13,231 bases of DNA from DASPMP01 sp035758925 (GTDB lineage: Bacteria > Gemmatimonadota > Gemmatimonadetes > Gemmatimonadales > Gemmatimonadaceae). The position numbers and the translations under genes are program-made. Numbering within the stretch: the stretch's first letter is position 1; each line of letters begins with the position of its first letter. The notes beneath the pieces are model-generated. The model had not been told where the DNA came from. It did no database searches and saw only the letters and a program-made list of their open reading frames with translations. The DNA is taken from assembly GCA_035758925.1 (NCBI GenBank), contig DASTVV010000137.1, forward strand, positions 1-13,231, given 5' to 3'. Shown here one piece after another: positions 1 to 10,576 of the stretch.

Positions 1-250
1 GCCGGACGCGTGCTATCTCTTCGTCCGCGCTGATCGTGTCCGACCCTGGTCGTGTCGACTCACCACCGACGTCGATCAGGTCCGCACCTCGCGCTGCCAT
101 TTCGATGGCGGCTGCCTCAGCCGCACCAGGATCGAGGTACAGACCGCCATCGGCGAAGGAATCCGGCGTGACGTTCAGGATGCCCATCACGAGGGGCCGG
201 CCGAGGTCCAGCTTGCGGCGGCGGACTGACCAGCTTTGGACTGGGGACAA
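1..250 (-). CDS. folP: Dihydropteroate synthase, N-terminal part (cut by the left window edge)
   Basis: Folate biosynthesis enzyme that condenses 6-hydroxymethyl-dihydropterin diphosphate with p-aminobenzoate in the cytoplasm. Translating the minus strand gives the family's first signature, MGILNVTPDSFADGG (Met codon at 187-185), and then the second block, GADLIDVGGESTRPGS, which in the family contributes to pterin and diphosphate binding. The frame is still open at base 1, so most of the TIM barrel lies outside. The start is uncertain. The family usually has about 15-20 residues before MGILN, and a TTG at 250-248 gives MSPVQSWSVRRRKLDLGRPLV-MGILN, which fits that length and includes a plausible Trp-containing lead-in. 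No good Shine-Dalgarno precedes it, and the frame stays open further upstream into the repeat. GTG at 190 or ATG at 187 would be too short. It follows ftsH on the same strand, as in many tilS-hpt-ftsH-folP clusters. Identity is secure; the start is not. Confidence 0.9.
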   Translation of the reverse strand, partial: MSPVQSWSVRRRKLDLGRPLVMGILNVTPDSFADGGLYLDPGAAEAAAIEMAARGADLIDVGGESTRPGSDTISADEEIARVR

Positions 251-418
251 GGGACAGGACGCAGGGGACAGGGGCAACGACCACTGCTGGAAAAGATGAG
301 GGGACCGGGTGAGGGGACCAGTGCCATCCCTGGCGCCATTCCCCCTCATCCGGTCCCCTACCCTGGTCCCGCCCTTGTCGTTGCCCCTGTCCCTTGTACC
401 CGGTCCCTCGTCTCTTGT
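242..418. repeat. GC-rich imperfect inverted repeat, copy A (ftsH/folP junction)
   Basis: This junction is a long imperfect hairpin. GGGACAGGGGCAACGAC at 265-281 is perfectly complementary to 377-393 (17 bp). A second pair, 298-316 with 342-360 (core GGGGACCGG), matches at 17 of 19 positions. The loop around 320-340 holds a smaller GCCA/TGGC pairing. Short G-rich units (GGGACAAGGGACAGG and similar) extend both arms outward. The right arm ends against the ftsH stop codon at 419-421, and the left arm may run into the folP start. A related copy lies at 2960-3118. It has no coding potential beyond spurious frames and no transposase. There is no T-run after the hairpin on the transcribed strand, so it does not look like a standard terminator. 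It most resembles REP/BIME-like or MITE-like intergenic repeats, but no family is assigned. Confidence 0.8.
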
Positions 419-2401
<1,983 letters not shown>

Positions 2402-2950
2402 CTACTGCAGACTCGCGATATACGGGATGTGCCGAAAGTTCTCGGCGTGGTCGAGCCCGTACCCGACCAGGAATTCATTCGGCGCGTCGAACCCCACGAA
2501 CCTCGTGGGATACCTGAGTTCTTGCGCCACATGCTTGTGCAACAGCGCGCAGATCTCCAGGGAACGCGGATTTCGTGCCTTCAAAATGTCCATCAAGCGG
2601 CTCAATGTTCGGCCGGTATCGACGATATCCTCCACCAGTAGGATGTGCTTTCCTTCCAGTTTGGTTTCTGGATCGTACAGCAAACGCACATTCCCGCTGG
2701 AAAACGTCTTGTCGCCGTAACTTGCGGCGACAAGAAAGTCGACCTGCAGCGGCCTGGTGATTTGCCGCACGAGGTCGCTCAGAAATATAAAGCTTCCCTT
2801 CAATAGACCGAGCACGAGCAGCTCTCCAGAGGGGTACGCGTCTGTTATCTGCGTACCCAACTCCTTGACTCGTGCCACGATGGCCGCCTCGTCATAGACG
2901 ACGCGCTTGACAGCACGTCCCATGAGGCGGGGATCAGCTGCAACCGACAT
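2402..2950 (-). CDS. hpt: Hypoxanthine phosphoribosyltransferase
   Basis: Purine salvage enzyme that joins hypoxanthine (often also guanine) to PRPP to make IMP or GMP in the cytoplasm. The 182-residue protein has the usual length of a type I PRTase. Visible blocks are LLKGSFIF (49-56, loop I), SYGD (77-80), the PRPP-binding signature LLVEDIVDTGRT (104-115) with the acidic pair E107-D108, and the base-binding C-terminal segment FVGFDAPNEFLVGYGLDHAENFR (151-173). The ATG at 2950-2948 was chosen. An in-frame ATG ten codons later (2923) lacks a better ribosome site and would trim the family's N-terminus. Only a weak GAG-like element precedes the chosen start. The reading frame stays open far upstream across tilS, but that extension is spurious. 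It lies between tilS and ftsH, the order found in many bacteria, and ends exactly where ftsH begins. Confidence 0.96.
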   Translation of the reverse strand: MSVAADPRLMGRAVKRVVYDEAAIVARVKELGTQITDAYPSGELLVLGLLKGSFIFLSDLVRQITRPLQVDFLVAASYGDKTFSSGNVRLLYDPETKLEGKHILLVEDIVDTGRTLSRLMDILKARNPRSLEICALLHKHVAQELRYPTRFVGFDAPNEFLVGYGLDHAENFRHIPYIASLQ

Positions 2951-2959
2951 TTCTCGGCG

Positions 2960-3118
2960 GGACAAGGAACCGGGGACAGGCCCAACTACGACAGCGCGGC
3001 CGGAGTAAGGAACAGGGATACGGATGAAGGTACCTAATTCCCTCCCCCTCCGTCTGTTCCCTTTATCCGGTCCCCATTCGGTTGCCCCTGTCCCTCGTTC
3101 CCTTTCCCGTGTTTCCTT
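2960..3118. repeat. GC-rich imperfect inverted repeat, copy B (tilS/hpt junction)
   Basis: This is a diverged relative of the repeat at 242-418. The 15-mer GTTGCCCCTGTCCCT occurs at 3081-3095 and at 380-394. The 11-mer ATCCGGTCCCC occurs at 3065-3075 and at 348-358, in the same order and orientation. The left arm has GGGACAGGCCCAAC at 2973-2986, which matches the core GGGACAGGGGCAAC at 12 of 14 positions. Within copy B, 2973-2980 pairs with 3087-3094 (8 bp) and 3009-3015 pairs with 3054-3060 (7 bp), so the hairpin layout persists but is more decayed. The right arm overlaps the last codons and stop of tilS. The left arm comes within about ten bases of the hpt start, so the hairpin lies just upstream of hpt in the transcript and could affect its translation or mRNA processing. 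Confidence 0.72.
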
Positions 3119-4064
3119 CTCTCCAGCGGCGCAACTCAAAATGGCCACGAGAACGGGCCAGTTCCCAGCCGCCGGATAGTTGAATGCGCCTCCCCACCTT
3201 ACTGCTGTTTGTAAACGCCGCCGCCCGTTCGGTTCCGCGCCAGTCCATGACGAGGCCGACTCGAGCGGCGAGCGCTGGCCAGACGACCGCCAGCTCGTTG
3301 CGAGTATAGGGAGCCAGGTCAGCGGTAGCCACCGTGAGGCTGCCGCCTGGCGAACGAGTTGACGCCCACGAGGCAGTCGCGGCGTCGAGCGCGCGGCGCC
3401 AGTCCGCCGCCCGACGCGACAGCTCCAGCAGCTCGTCCGCCAGTCGCGGCCGGCTGGCCGCGAGCGCCGGCAGGAGGTCCCGCCGGACGCGATTCCGCAA
3501 GTGGCGCGACGAGGCGTTGGACGGATCTTCCAGCCACGCCGCACCAACCCAGGTCGCATAATCGGCGACCTCAGCCCGCGAAAACTCGAGGAATGGACGC
3601 ACGACCTCGCTGTCCGCGTACAAGCCCGCCAGGCCCCGAGCGCCGGAATCTCGCAGCACCCGGATGAGGATGGTCTCCAGTTGATCGTCGCGCGTGTGCG
3701 CGGTCGCGATCGCACCACCAACCTCAGCGGCCACTGCACGCAGGAACCGTCGACGCGACTCGCGCCACTCGGCCTCGTTGAGGCCAGGTGTGTCGGCCCT
3801 GTCCCCCCGAAATGGCAATCCGAGTTGTTTCGCATCGCGCTCGACAAGACGGGCGGCAGCGGTCGCCGCTTCGCCGGTGCCGTGATCGAACGTCGCGACG
3901 ACGGCGATCGAATCTCGGGTTGCCCGAGCGCAGGCGTGCAGCAGGGCCATCGAGTCGCGGCCACCTGACACTGCCAGAACCAGCCTCTTGTTCGCCGACG
4001 CTCGACGCACCGCTGCCTCAATCCGGTGGCTGTTGCCGCCGGTCGGGAAACTCCGCGCCGTCAT
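3063..4064 (-). CDS. tilS: tRNA(Ile)-lysidine synthetase TilS (short form)
   Basis: Essential ATP-dependent tRNA modification enzyme that converts the wobble cytidine of the CAU-anticodon isoleucine tRNA to lysidine, so that it reads AUA. With the ATG at 4064-4062 the protein has 333 residues. The N-terminal PP-loop SGGRDS is at 33-38. FDHGTGE, HTRDDQLETILIRVLRDSGARGLAG and the RPFLEFSR...EDPSNAS...RNRVRRDLLP series follow in family order. The canonical RG before GxRGLxG is RD here. A GTG at 4109-4107 would add 15 residues (in frame, no ribosome site). The ATG start puts the PP-loop at a normal distance from the N-terminus. There is no room for the extra C-terminal domain of long TilS proteins such as that of E. 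coli, so this is a short type. The last 19 or so residues (REGNTGKGTRDRG...) and the TAA are encoded by the repeat at 2960-3118 and are probably not ancestral. Confidence 0.94.
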   Translation of the reverse strand: MTARSFPTGGNSHRIEAAVRRASANKRLVLAVSGGRDSMALLHACARATRDSIAVVATFDHGTGEAATAAARLVERDAKQLGLPFRGDRADTPGLNEAEWRESRRRFLRAVAAEVGGAIATAHTRDDQLETILIRVLRDSGARGLAGLYADSEVVRPFLEFSRAEVADYATWVGAAWLEDPSNASSRHLRNRVRRDLLPALAASRPRLADELLELSRRAADWRRALDAATASWASTRSPGGSLTVATADLAPYTRNELAVVWPALAARVGLVMDWRGTERAAAFTNSSKVGRRIQLSGGWELARSRGHFELRRWREGNTGKGTRDRGNRMGTG

Positions 4065-4135
4065 CTGGTTAAGGTAGCGCGGCACGGGAGTCGCCGCATA
4101 TTTTCCCACGCACGAATCCCGTTTCCGGAGCTCTC
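4065..4135. other. Divergent intergenic region between tilS and the small membrane protein
   Basis: This 71-bp gap must carry the start signals for tilS (minus) and for the two-gene unit beginning at 4136 (plus), unless they are read from further away. The only AT-rich stretch is near 4099-4105 (ATATTTT). On the minus strand it reads AAAATATGC and could serve as a poor -10 element for tilS. No convincing -35 element was found on either strand. For the plus-strand gene, GGAG at 4127-4130 stands five bases before the GTG at 4136 and is a good ribosome binding site. Confidence 0.4.
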
Positions 4136-4330
4136 GTGGAAAGCCAAGGTCCGCTCGGCATTCTGTGGGTCGGTATTGGGTTGTGCTGCTTCTACATCGC
4201 GCTGGTGTGGCTCAACACACTGCTCGGTTTCTTCCTGACGCCGCTGTTCATCATCCCGGCTACGTGGCTGATGGATTGGAAGAAGCGGCGCGAACAAGGT
4301 GGACAGGAGACAAGCGCCACTAAGCCGTGA
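4136..4330 (+). CDS. Small predicted membrane protein with two transmembrane segments (unknown function)
   Basis: I do not recognise a family. The 64-residue product starts at a GTG preceded by GGAG at a five-base spacing, which supports it as a real gene. It has a short polar N-terminus (MESQGP), a hydrophobic stretch at about 7-30 (ILWVGIGLCCFYIALVWL and on), a second at about 31-45 (FFLTPLFIIPATWL), and a charged cytoplasm-like tail beginning DWKKRREQ. That tail suggests an inner-membrane hairpin with the C-terminus in the cytoplasm. A Cys-Cys pair (17-18) lies inside the first segment. Its TGA overlaps the GTG start of the large exported protein (GTGA at 4327-4330), so the two are probably co-transcribed and translationally coupled. 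A role in export, anchoring or regulation of that protein is possible but only inferred from the arrangement. Confidence 0.75.
   Translation: MESQGPLGILWVGIGLCCFYIALVWLNTLLGFFLTPLFIIPATWLMDWKKRREQGGQETSATKP
4327..4330 (+). promoter_or_regulatory. GTGA stop/start overlap coupling two genes
   Basis: The TGA stop of the 64-residue protein (4328-4330) and the GTG start of the 990-residue protein (4327-4329) share bases. This arrangement usually means that ribosomes finishing the first gene reinitiate on the second. An AGGAGA at about 4310-4315 lies roughly 11-16 bases ahead. That is too far for an ideal ribosome site but could help reinitiation. Confidence 0.6.
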
Positions 4331-7299
4331 TCGGCGGCGGTCTTGAGTTTGTTGGAGGGCTGCGGCGCGCGCCGCGGCCCTTCTTCGTCTTGGCGCTTCT
4401 GGCGGGCGCCATCGCGTCCGCGGCGGCGCAGGATCCCGTTCGCCCGTGGCTCGACTGGCGGACGGTCTCGACGCCCAACTACCGCTTTCACTATCCGCTC
4501 CAATTGGAGGAGTGGACTCGCTACGCCGCGGCACGAGTCGAAAGCGCCGACTCGGCCATCGTCGGCATCGTCGGCTACGCGCCGCGCCGTCCGGTGCACG
4601 TCGTCGTGGACGACCCATTCTCGATTCCCAACGGCTACGCGCTGCCGTTCATCAATCGGCCCGTGTCGGTGTGGTGGGCACTCCCCGCCGATCCGAGATC
4701 GGACGTCGGGAATTACGTCACCTGGGGTGAGATCCTCTCCGTTCACGAGTTGACGCATATCGCGCATCTCACGCGGCCTTCACGCAATCCGTTCCAGCGT
4801 CTCGTGTGGGCCACGCTGCCCGCGAACGTCGGACCGATCGCGCGCAACGCGCCACGATGGGTGTACGAGGGCTACGCGACACTCGTGGAGGGCCGCATCA
4901 GCGGCACCGGCCGCCCGAACAACGCCTGGCGGCCCGCCATCCTCAGGCAGTGGGCCATCGAAGGGCGGCTGCCCACCTACGCGCAACTGTCCGGCTGGGA
5001 TGATTACGCGGGCGGCGACTTCGCGTACCTAGGCGGGTCGGCGTTTCTCGAGTGGCTGGTACAGCGCGAGGGTGGAAGTGACTCGACGTTGGTTCACGTG
5101 TGGCGCCGCATGACCGCGCGCACGATCCGCACGTTCGACGGCGCCTTCGAAGGCGTGTTCGGGAATTCTCCACCGATGCTGTACGGTCGGTTCAGCGCAC
5201 AACTCACCTACGATGCGATGTCGGCGAACGCGGCGCTCGCGCGAGCAGGACTCGTCGAAGGCGAGCTGGTTCAGCGTCTTTCCTGGGGAACCGGCGATCC
5301 CGCCCTGTCACCCAACGGACAGCGCGTCGCCCTGGCCGTGCGCGAGCGCGAGCGCCCTGCGCGGATCATCGTCTGGAGCACGGCACCCGAGCCGCGCGAC
5401 ACCATGGCCCCGAAGCGCGTGGCCGAGCTGAAGAAACGCGACCCTGAGGATGTGCCGGACCGGCCCGTAACACCCCGACCCAAGCGCGCGTTGCGTACCC
5501 TGGTCGCGCGAAACGGGCGGTCATTCGCGATGCCACGCTGGCTTCCCGACAGTCGCCGGATGCTCCTCACGCGCTGGGCGCCGCGCGCCGACGGCACGCT
5601 GCGCCCGGACCTGTACGTCTGGGACACGGAGCTCGGGGGCGTCAAACGACTGACGCACGGCGCCGGACTGATGCACGCGGATCCGCACCCGACCCTGGGA
5701 GAAGCGCTCGCCATGCAGTGCCGGGCCGGCCACTGCAACATCGCGAAAGTCGATCTGTCGCGGGGCTCGGTGGCAACGCTGCTCGAAGGCAACGCCGTGC
5801 GCTCGTACTATCGGCCGCGCTACTCGCCGAGTGGGGCGCGCTTTGTCGTCAGCGTGAGCGACAGCGGACGGTGGCGCCTGATCGTCGCGAACCGCGATGG
5901 TAGCGACGCCCGGTTCGTCGACCCCCACGACGGCGCCAACCGCTACGACGCACAGTGGCTGCGTCACCCCAGCCGCGCGGTTTCGGTCCCCGAGGAGGTC
6001 GGCGAAGAAGTGGACACGCTCGTCGTCGTGTCTGATCGGGGAGGCGTGCCGAATCTCGAGCTGCTGAGCGTGAGCGACGCGCGTTCTCGCGCGCTCACGC
6101 GCGTCACCGGAGCGGCAGTCGCGCCCGACGTGGATCCGCGCGACGGCTCGATATGGTTTCTGTCGCTGCACTCACGCGGATTCGACGTTCGGCGAGTCGC
6201 GCTCGGAACGCCGATGGCCGACAGCGTCGTGGATGTGACCGCACGGCGGTTCGGTTTCGCGGGCGCACGCACTCCGGAACCCGTCAAGCTGGTCGCGCGC
6301 GAGCTGCCGGAGTCTCGCCCCTATGGCTCCGGACCACGACACCAGGTGTGGTTGCCTGGCGGCTACTACTCCGCGGACGGCGGCGGCGGCCTGCTCACGA
6401 TCTTCAGCGGCGACATCATCGGCCGACTCAATGCGACGCTATCGCTCGCGGGCGGCGAGCCCGGCTCGATGCAGGGCGGCGCGCTCCGCGGCGCATGGCG
6501 GAAGCCGCGCGCCGCGCTCGAGGTAGCGGCGCTCGGACTGGTAACCGATCCCTCGGAGGGCCGGTATCCCCAGCCCAGCGCCGATAGCATCGACGCGCAT
6601 CTCCTTCAGTTCGTGACCGCGCTTTCGCGCGCGCACCAGGGAGACAGCTTTCGCTGGCGATGGCGCATCGGTGGCAGTGCCGGCCCCTTCGAACCTGCGC
6701 TCGGAGCAGGCGACATCATTCGCCAGATCGCCTTTGGCGAAATGTCTCTCGGCTTGCAGCGCTCCCGCGGATCTCAGGGTGTGGTCGCGCGCCTGAATCT
6801 GCACGGCACACTGGGCGAGACGGACAGCTCGTACGGGCGCGGCCTCGCCACATTCTCTCTCGAAACTGTCGGGCGCGACGCGTTTCCGCTGGAAATGCGC
6901 GCGACGTACGGCCGGATCGGCGGCAGCCCGCACCCCTTCGAGCTGTTCACGGTTGGCGGGACGACGACAGCCATCAGCGACAGCTCGATTCTCAGTCAGC
7001 GTTACGACATGCCTGTCCTGCCCACCGGCGTCGCGAGAGGCAGCACGCTCGCGGCATGGCGCATCGCGATGCCGTCGGAGTTGTGGCGACTGTTCTTCGA
7101 GGGGGCCGCGGCCGCGCCCAGCACTCACGGGCTGCGAACGTGGCACCGCGCCGTTGGCCTGGACGTGCCCTTCGCCTTTCCACCGGTGCCACCTGCTTTC
7201 ACACCAAGCGTACAGTCGCGCGTTGGCGTGGCGTACTCCATCGATCAGCCGCTCAAGGGACGCGTCCGCGCCCTGCTCCAGATGACGTTCCAGCCCTGA
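4327..7299 (+). CDS. Exported metalloprotease-like / TolB-type beta-propeller / barrel protein
   Basis: A 990-residue protein of unassigned function with three recognisable parts. After a signal peptide (hydrophobic 18-33, probable cleavage after ASAAA near 34) comes a peptidase-MA/gluzincin-like domain (about 40-300). It has the zinc motif HELTH at 140-144 and WVYEGYA at 178-184, whose E181 stands where M1-type gluzincins place their third ligand. Residues about 318-640 contain repeated D-P-x-hydrophobic-SPxG-like strands (DPALSPNGQRVAL, RPRYSPSGARFVV, APDVDPRDGSIWFL), the pattern of TolB/WD40-like propeller blades. From about 675 to the end are alternating strands with FELFTVGG (871-878), resembling an Omp85/D15-type outer-membrane barrel. 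The final residue is Pro, with the last Phe at 988, so the usual terminal aromatic signal is imperfect. Likely location is periplasm and outer membrane. The GTG start overlaps the upstream gene. It converges on aceA with 12 bp between them. Confidence 0.85.
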   Translation: MIGGGLEFVGGLRRAPRPFFVLALLAGAIASAAAQDPVRPWLDWRTVSTPNYRFHYPLQLEEWTRYAAARVESADSAIVGIVGYAPRRPVHVVVDDPFSIPNGYALPFINRPVSVWWALPADPRSDVGNYVTWGEILSVHELTHIAHLTRPSRNPFQRLVWATLPANVGPIARNAPRWVYEGYATLVEGRISGTGRPNNAWRPAILRQWAIEGRLPTYAQLSGWDDYAGGDFAYLGGSAFLEWLVQREGGSDSTLVHVWRRMTARTIRTFDGAFEGVFGNSPPMLYGRFSAQLTYDAMSANAALARAGLVEGELVQRLSWGTGDPALSPNGQRVALAVRERERPARIIVWSTAPEPRDTMAPKRVAELKKRDPEDVPDRPVTPRPKRALRTLVARNGRSFAMPRWLPDSRRMLLTRWAPRADGTLRPDLYVWDTELGGVKRLTHGAGLMHADPHPTLGEALAMQCRAGHCNIAKVDLSRGSVATLLEGNAVRSYYRPRYSPSGARFVVSVSDSGRWRLIVANRDGSDARFVDPHDGANRYDAQWLRHPSRAVSVPEEVGEEVDTLVVVSDRGGVPNLELLSVSDARSRALTRVTGAAVAPDVDPRDGSIWFLSLHSRGFDVRRVALGTPMADSVVDVTARRFGFAGARTPEPVKLVARELPESRPYGSGPRHQVWLPGGYYSADGGGGLLTIFSGDIIGRLNATLSLAGGEPGSMQGGALRGAWRKPRAALEVAALGLVTDPSEGRYPQPSADSIDAHLLQFVTALSRAHQGDSFRWRWRIGGSAGPFEPALGAGDIIRQIAFGEMSLGLQRSRGSQGVVARLNLHGTLGETDSSYGRGLATFSLETVGRDAFPLEMRATYGRIGGSPHPFELFTVGGTTTAISDSSILSQRYDMPVLPTGVARGSTLAAWRIAMPSELWRLFFEGAAAAPSTHGLRTWHRAVGLDVPFAFPPVPPAFTPSVQSRVGVAYSIDQPLKGRVRALLQMTFQP

Positions 7300-7311
7300 T
7301 GTAAGACCCGG

Positions 7312-8733
<1,422 letters not shown>

Positions 8734-8817
8734 GCTCCACCTCGCTCGAGGGATGGGACGCGGTAACAGCGACGATTCGCAAACCGCGCACCGCCGAACT
8801 CCCCCTGAGCGATGTGG
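8734..8817 (-). other. aceB-aceA intergenic spacer with a small hairpin at the ribosome site
   Basis: This 84-bp spacer separates aceB from aceA. It contains a 12-base inverted repeat with CCTCG/CGAGG arms at 8740-8751, immediately overlapping the GAGG part of the aceA ribosome binding region. It could modulate aceA translation relative to aceB. No promoter or T-tract terminator was recognised here. Confidence 0.4.
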
Positions 8818-10401
8818 CTACCTCAGCAGTCGATATCCCGGAATCGTGAGGAATTCCTGCCACTCGCCCAGCACGAGCTCGTCGAGCAGCTGCACGGCGG
8901 CGTCCAGGCGTGATCCTTCCGTCGCGGAGCCGCGCAAATCGGCGACCACCTTGTCGCGCTCGGCTCGATACAGTCTGGCACCCATGGTTCCGCCGCCGAC
9001 GACTTCGACGTTGTGTCTCACCCACTGCCACAGCTGGGACCGGGAGATCTCCGCCGTGGCGGCGTCTTCCATCAGGTTGTGAATCGCCGCCGCGCCGGTG
9101 CCCCCCAGCCACGCGTCGAGATACTGGAGTGCGACGTCGATGTTCGTGTGTACGCCGTCCAGCGAGACGTGCGCGCCGTCGATGCGGACGTCCAGCAATT
9201 GCTGCGCGGTCACCGAAACGTCCGGCCGCAGATTGGATTTCTGATTGGGCTTGTCGCCCAGGACCCGGTCGAAGACCTCCCGTGCCACCGGCACGAGATC
9301 GGGATGCGCGACCCAGGTGCCGTCGAACCCGTCGCCCGACTCGCGCTCCTTGTCCTCGCGGACCTTCGCGAGCGCCTTGGCGTTGACCTCAGGGTCGCGG
9401 CGGCTGGGGACGAACGCAGCCATGCCGCCGATGGCGTGCGCTCCGTGGCGATGGCAGACCTGCACGAGTCGCTGGGCGTACGCGCGCATGAACGGCTTGG
9501 CCATCGTCAACCCTGCGCGGTCGGGCAACACGAACTCCGGCCGGTTCCGGAATGCCTTGATGATGCTGAACAGGTAGTCCCAGCGCCCGGCGTTGAGACC
9601 CGCCGCGTGCTCGCGCAGCTCGTACAGCATCTCCTCCATCTCGAACGCCGCGTAAATGGTCTCGATGAGCATCGTCGCGCGAATCGAGCCACGCGGAACG
9701 CCGAGGGAGTCCTGAGCGAAACCGAAGACGTCGTTCCAGAGCCGCGCTTCCAGATGGCTCTCCATCTTCGGGAGATAGAAGTACGGCCCGGTTCCGCGCG
9801 CGAGCGTCTCGCGGGCGTTGTGGAAGAAGTAGAGGCCGAAGTCGAAGAGACTGGCTGACACCGGCGTCCCCGCGACCGTCGCGTGCGACTCGTCCAGATG
9901 CCAGCCGCGTGGCCGCACCACCAGCGTGGCGAGCGAGTCCTTCAGCGTGTATTGCTTTCCTTCCGGCGACGTGAAGCGGAGGGTCCGGCGCACCGCGTCC
10001 ATCAGCGCGCCCTGCCCATCCACCACGTTGCTCCAGGTCGGCGACAGCGCATCCTCGAGGTCTGCCATGAACAGCGATGCGCCCGAGTTCAACGCGTTGA
10101 TCATCATCTTGGGCTCGGCGGGCCCGGTGATCTCGACGCGTCGGTCGTCCAGGTCCTTCGGGGCAGGCGCGACGGGCCACTCGCCCAGCGCCGGCCCGGC
10201 GGTCGCGAGCTGCAAGGTCTCCTGACCGCTGTCGAGTCGCAGCCAGCGCGCCTCGCGCCGCGCCAGCAGCTCCTGGCGGCGGTCCGCGAACTCAGCGTGC
10301 AGCTGCCCGACGAACGCGAGCGCCTCGGGTGTGAGCACCCGATCGGATTCGGCGGTACGAGGTCCGAGAACCTGAATCGTGGATGAAGCCGACGTCGACA
10401 T
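8818..10401 (-). CDS. aceB: Malate synthase A
   Basis: Second glyoxylate shunt enzyme: it condenses glyoxylate with acetyl-CoA to malate. With the ATG at 10401-10399 the protein has 527 residues, close to the approximately 533 of E. coli AceB. Landmarks are FMADLEDALSPTW (111-123), VVRPRGWHLDESH (161-173) with the family's catalytic arginine (R165 by position), YFYLPKMESHLEARLWNDVF (207-226), IRATMLIETI (240-249), DGTWVAHPDL (360-369), and HNLMEDAATAEISRSQLWQW (441-460), where D446 is the expected catalytic base. The frame is open for another 64 codons upstream (to 10593), but that part has no family similarity, is Arg-rich and would cross the divergent promoter region, so it was excluded. 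Only a weak ribosome site precedes the ATG. It is first in a probable aceBA operon and divergent from the FadL-type gene. Confidence 0.97.
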   Translation of the reverse strand: MSTSASSTIQVLGPRTAESDRVLTPEALAFVGQLHAEFADRRQELLARREARWLRLDSGQETLQLATAGPALGEWPVAPAPKDLDDRRVEITGPAEPKMMINALNSGASLFMADLEDALSPTWSNVVDGQGALMDAVRRTLRFTSPEGKQYTLKDSLATLVVRPRGWHLDESHATVAGTPVSASLFDFGLYFFHNARETLARGTGPYFYLPKMESHLEARLWNDVFGFAQDSLGVPRGSIRATMLIETIYAAFEMEEMLYELREHAAGLNAGRWDYLFSIIKAFRNRPEFVLPDRAGLTMAKPFMRAYAQRLVQVCHRHGAHAIGGMAAFVPSRRDPEVNAKALAKVREDKERESGDGFDGTWVAHPDLVPVAREVFDRVLGDKPNQKSNLRPDVSVTAQQLLDVRIDGAHVSLDGVHTNIDVALQYLDAWLGGTGAAAIHNLMEDAATAEISRSQLWQWVRHNVEVVGGGTMGARLYRAERDKVVADLRGSATEGSRLDAAVQLLDELVLGEWQEFLTIPGYRLLR

Positions 10402-10472
10402 TGTGCGAAGAGTTCGAGACGCCACGCGAGCGATGCGGGGCGAGACGCGTGCCAGCCGATGCGCGCCAACAG

Positions 10473-10488
10473 CGGCGGCTGTCCGCCG
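10473..10488. promoter_or_regulatory. Perfect 6-bp inverted repeat in the divergent aceB/porin intergenic region
   Basis: CGGCGG at 10473-10478 and CCGCCG at 10483-10488 are separated by CTGT. The hairpin lies beside the AT-rich candidate promoter at 10499-10508. If the minus-strand promoter is used, it would sit at the very 5' end of the aceB mRNA. It could be an operator or an mRNA hairpin. In a high-GC genome a 6-bp GC stem can also arise by chance. Confidence 0.4.
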
Positions 10489-10498
10489 TTCCGCACGT

Positions 10499-10508
10499 AT
10501 CATATATT
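10499..10508. promoter_or_regulatory. Candidate divergent promoter (-10-like elements on both strands)
   Basis: The 180-bp gap between the aceB start (10401) and the porin start (10582) has one AT-rich island, ATCATATATT at 10499-10508, in otherwise very GC-rich DNA. On the minus strand it reads TATGAT (10504-10499), one mismatch from the TATAAT consensus, with a predicted start about 90 bases before aceB. On the plus strand TATATT (10503-10508) could serve the porin gene. No good -35 hexamer lies at a standard spacing on either strand (TGGGTG on the minus strand is poor), so an activator-dependent promoter or a different sigma factor is possible. Confidence 0.35.
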
Positions 10509-10570
10509 GGCGGGGCTCTTCCACCCATCGCTCCCACTTCGCTCGCGTTCCCAGGCGCGGCGGAAAAACC

Positions 10571-10576
10571 GGAGGA
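10571..10576 (+). promoter_or_regulatory. Shine-Dalgarno sequence fixing the porin start
   Basis: GGAGGA lies five bases before the ATG at 10582 and directly decides the start. The frame is open upstream to 10459, but only this ATG has a ribosome site, and only this start gives a normal signal peptide. Confidence 0.85.

Noticed and set aside
242..418. Copy A repeat as an intrinsic terminator of ftsH
   Set aside because: The hairpin is long and GC-rich, but no T-run follows on the minus strand and folP continues immediately downstream on the same strand.
2402..4021. A single 539-codon frame suggesting an N-terminally extended or fused Hpt
   Set aside because: The upstream 350 or so codons are out of frame with the genuine TilS sequence and look like shadow composition (Arg/Ser/Trp-rich). 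Hpt family similarity begins only near the ATG at 2950.
7300..7311. Bidirectional terminator between the convergent large exported gene and aceA
   Set aside because: The gap is only 12 bp. GACCCGGTC is almost palindromic but too short, with no flanking T-tracts.
9013..9858. Plus-strand open frame of 281 codons opposite aceB
   Set aside because: Antisense shadow of malate synthase, with no ribosome site and no recognisable family.
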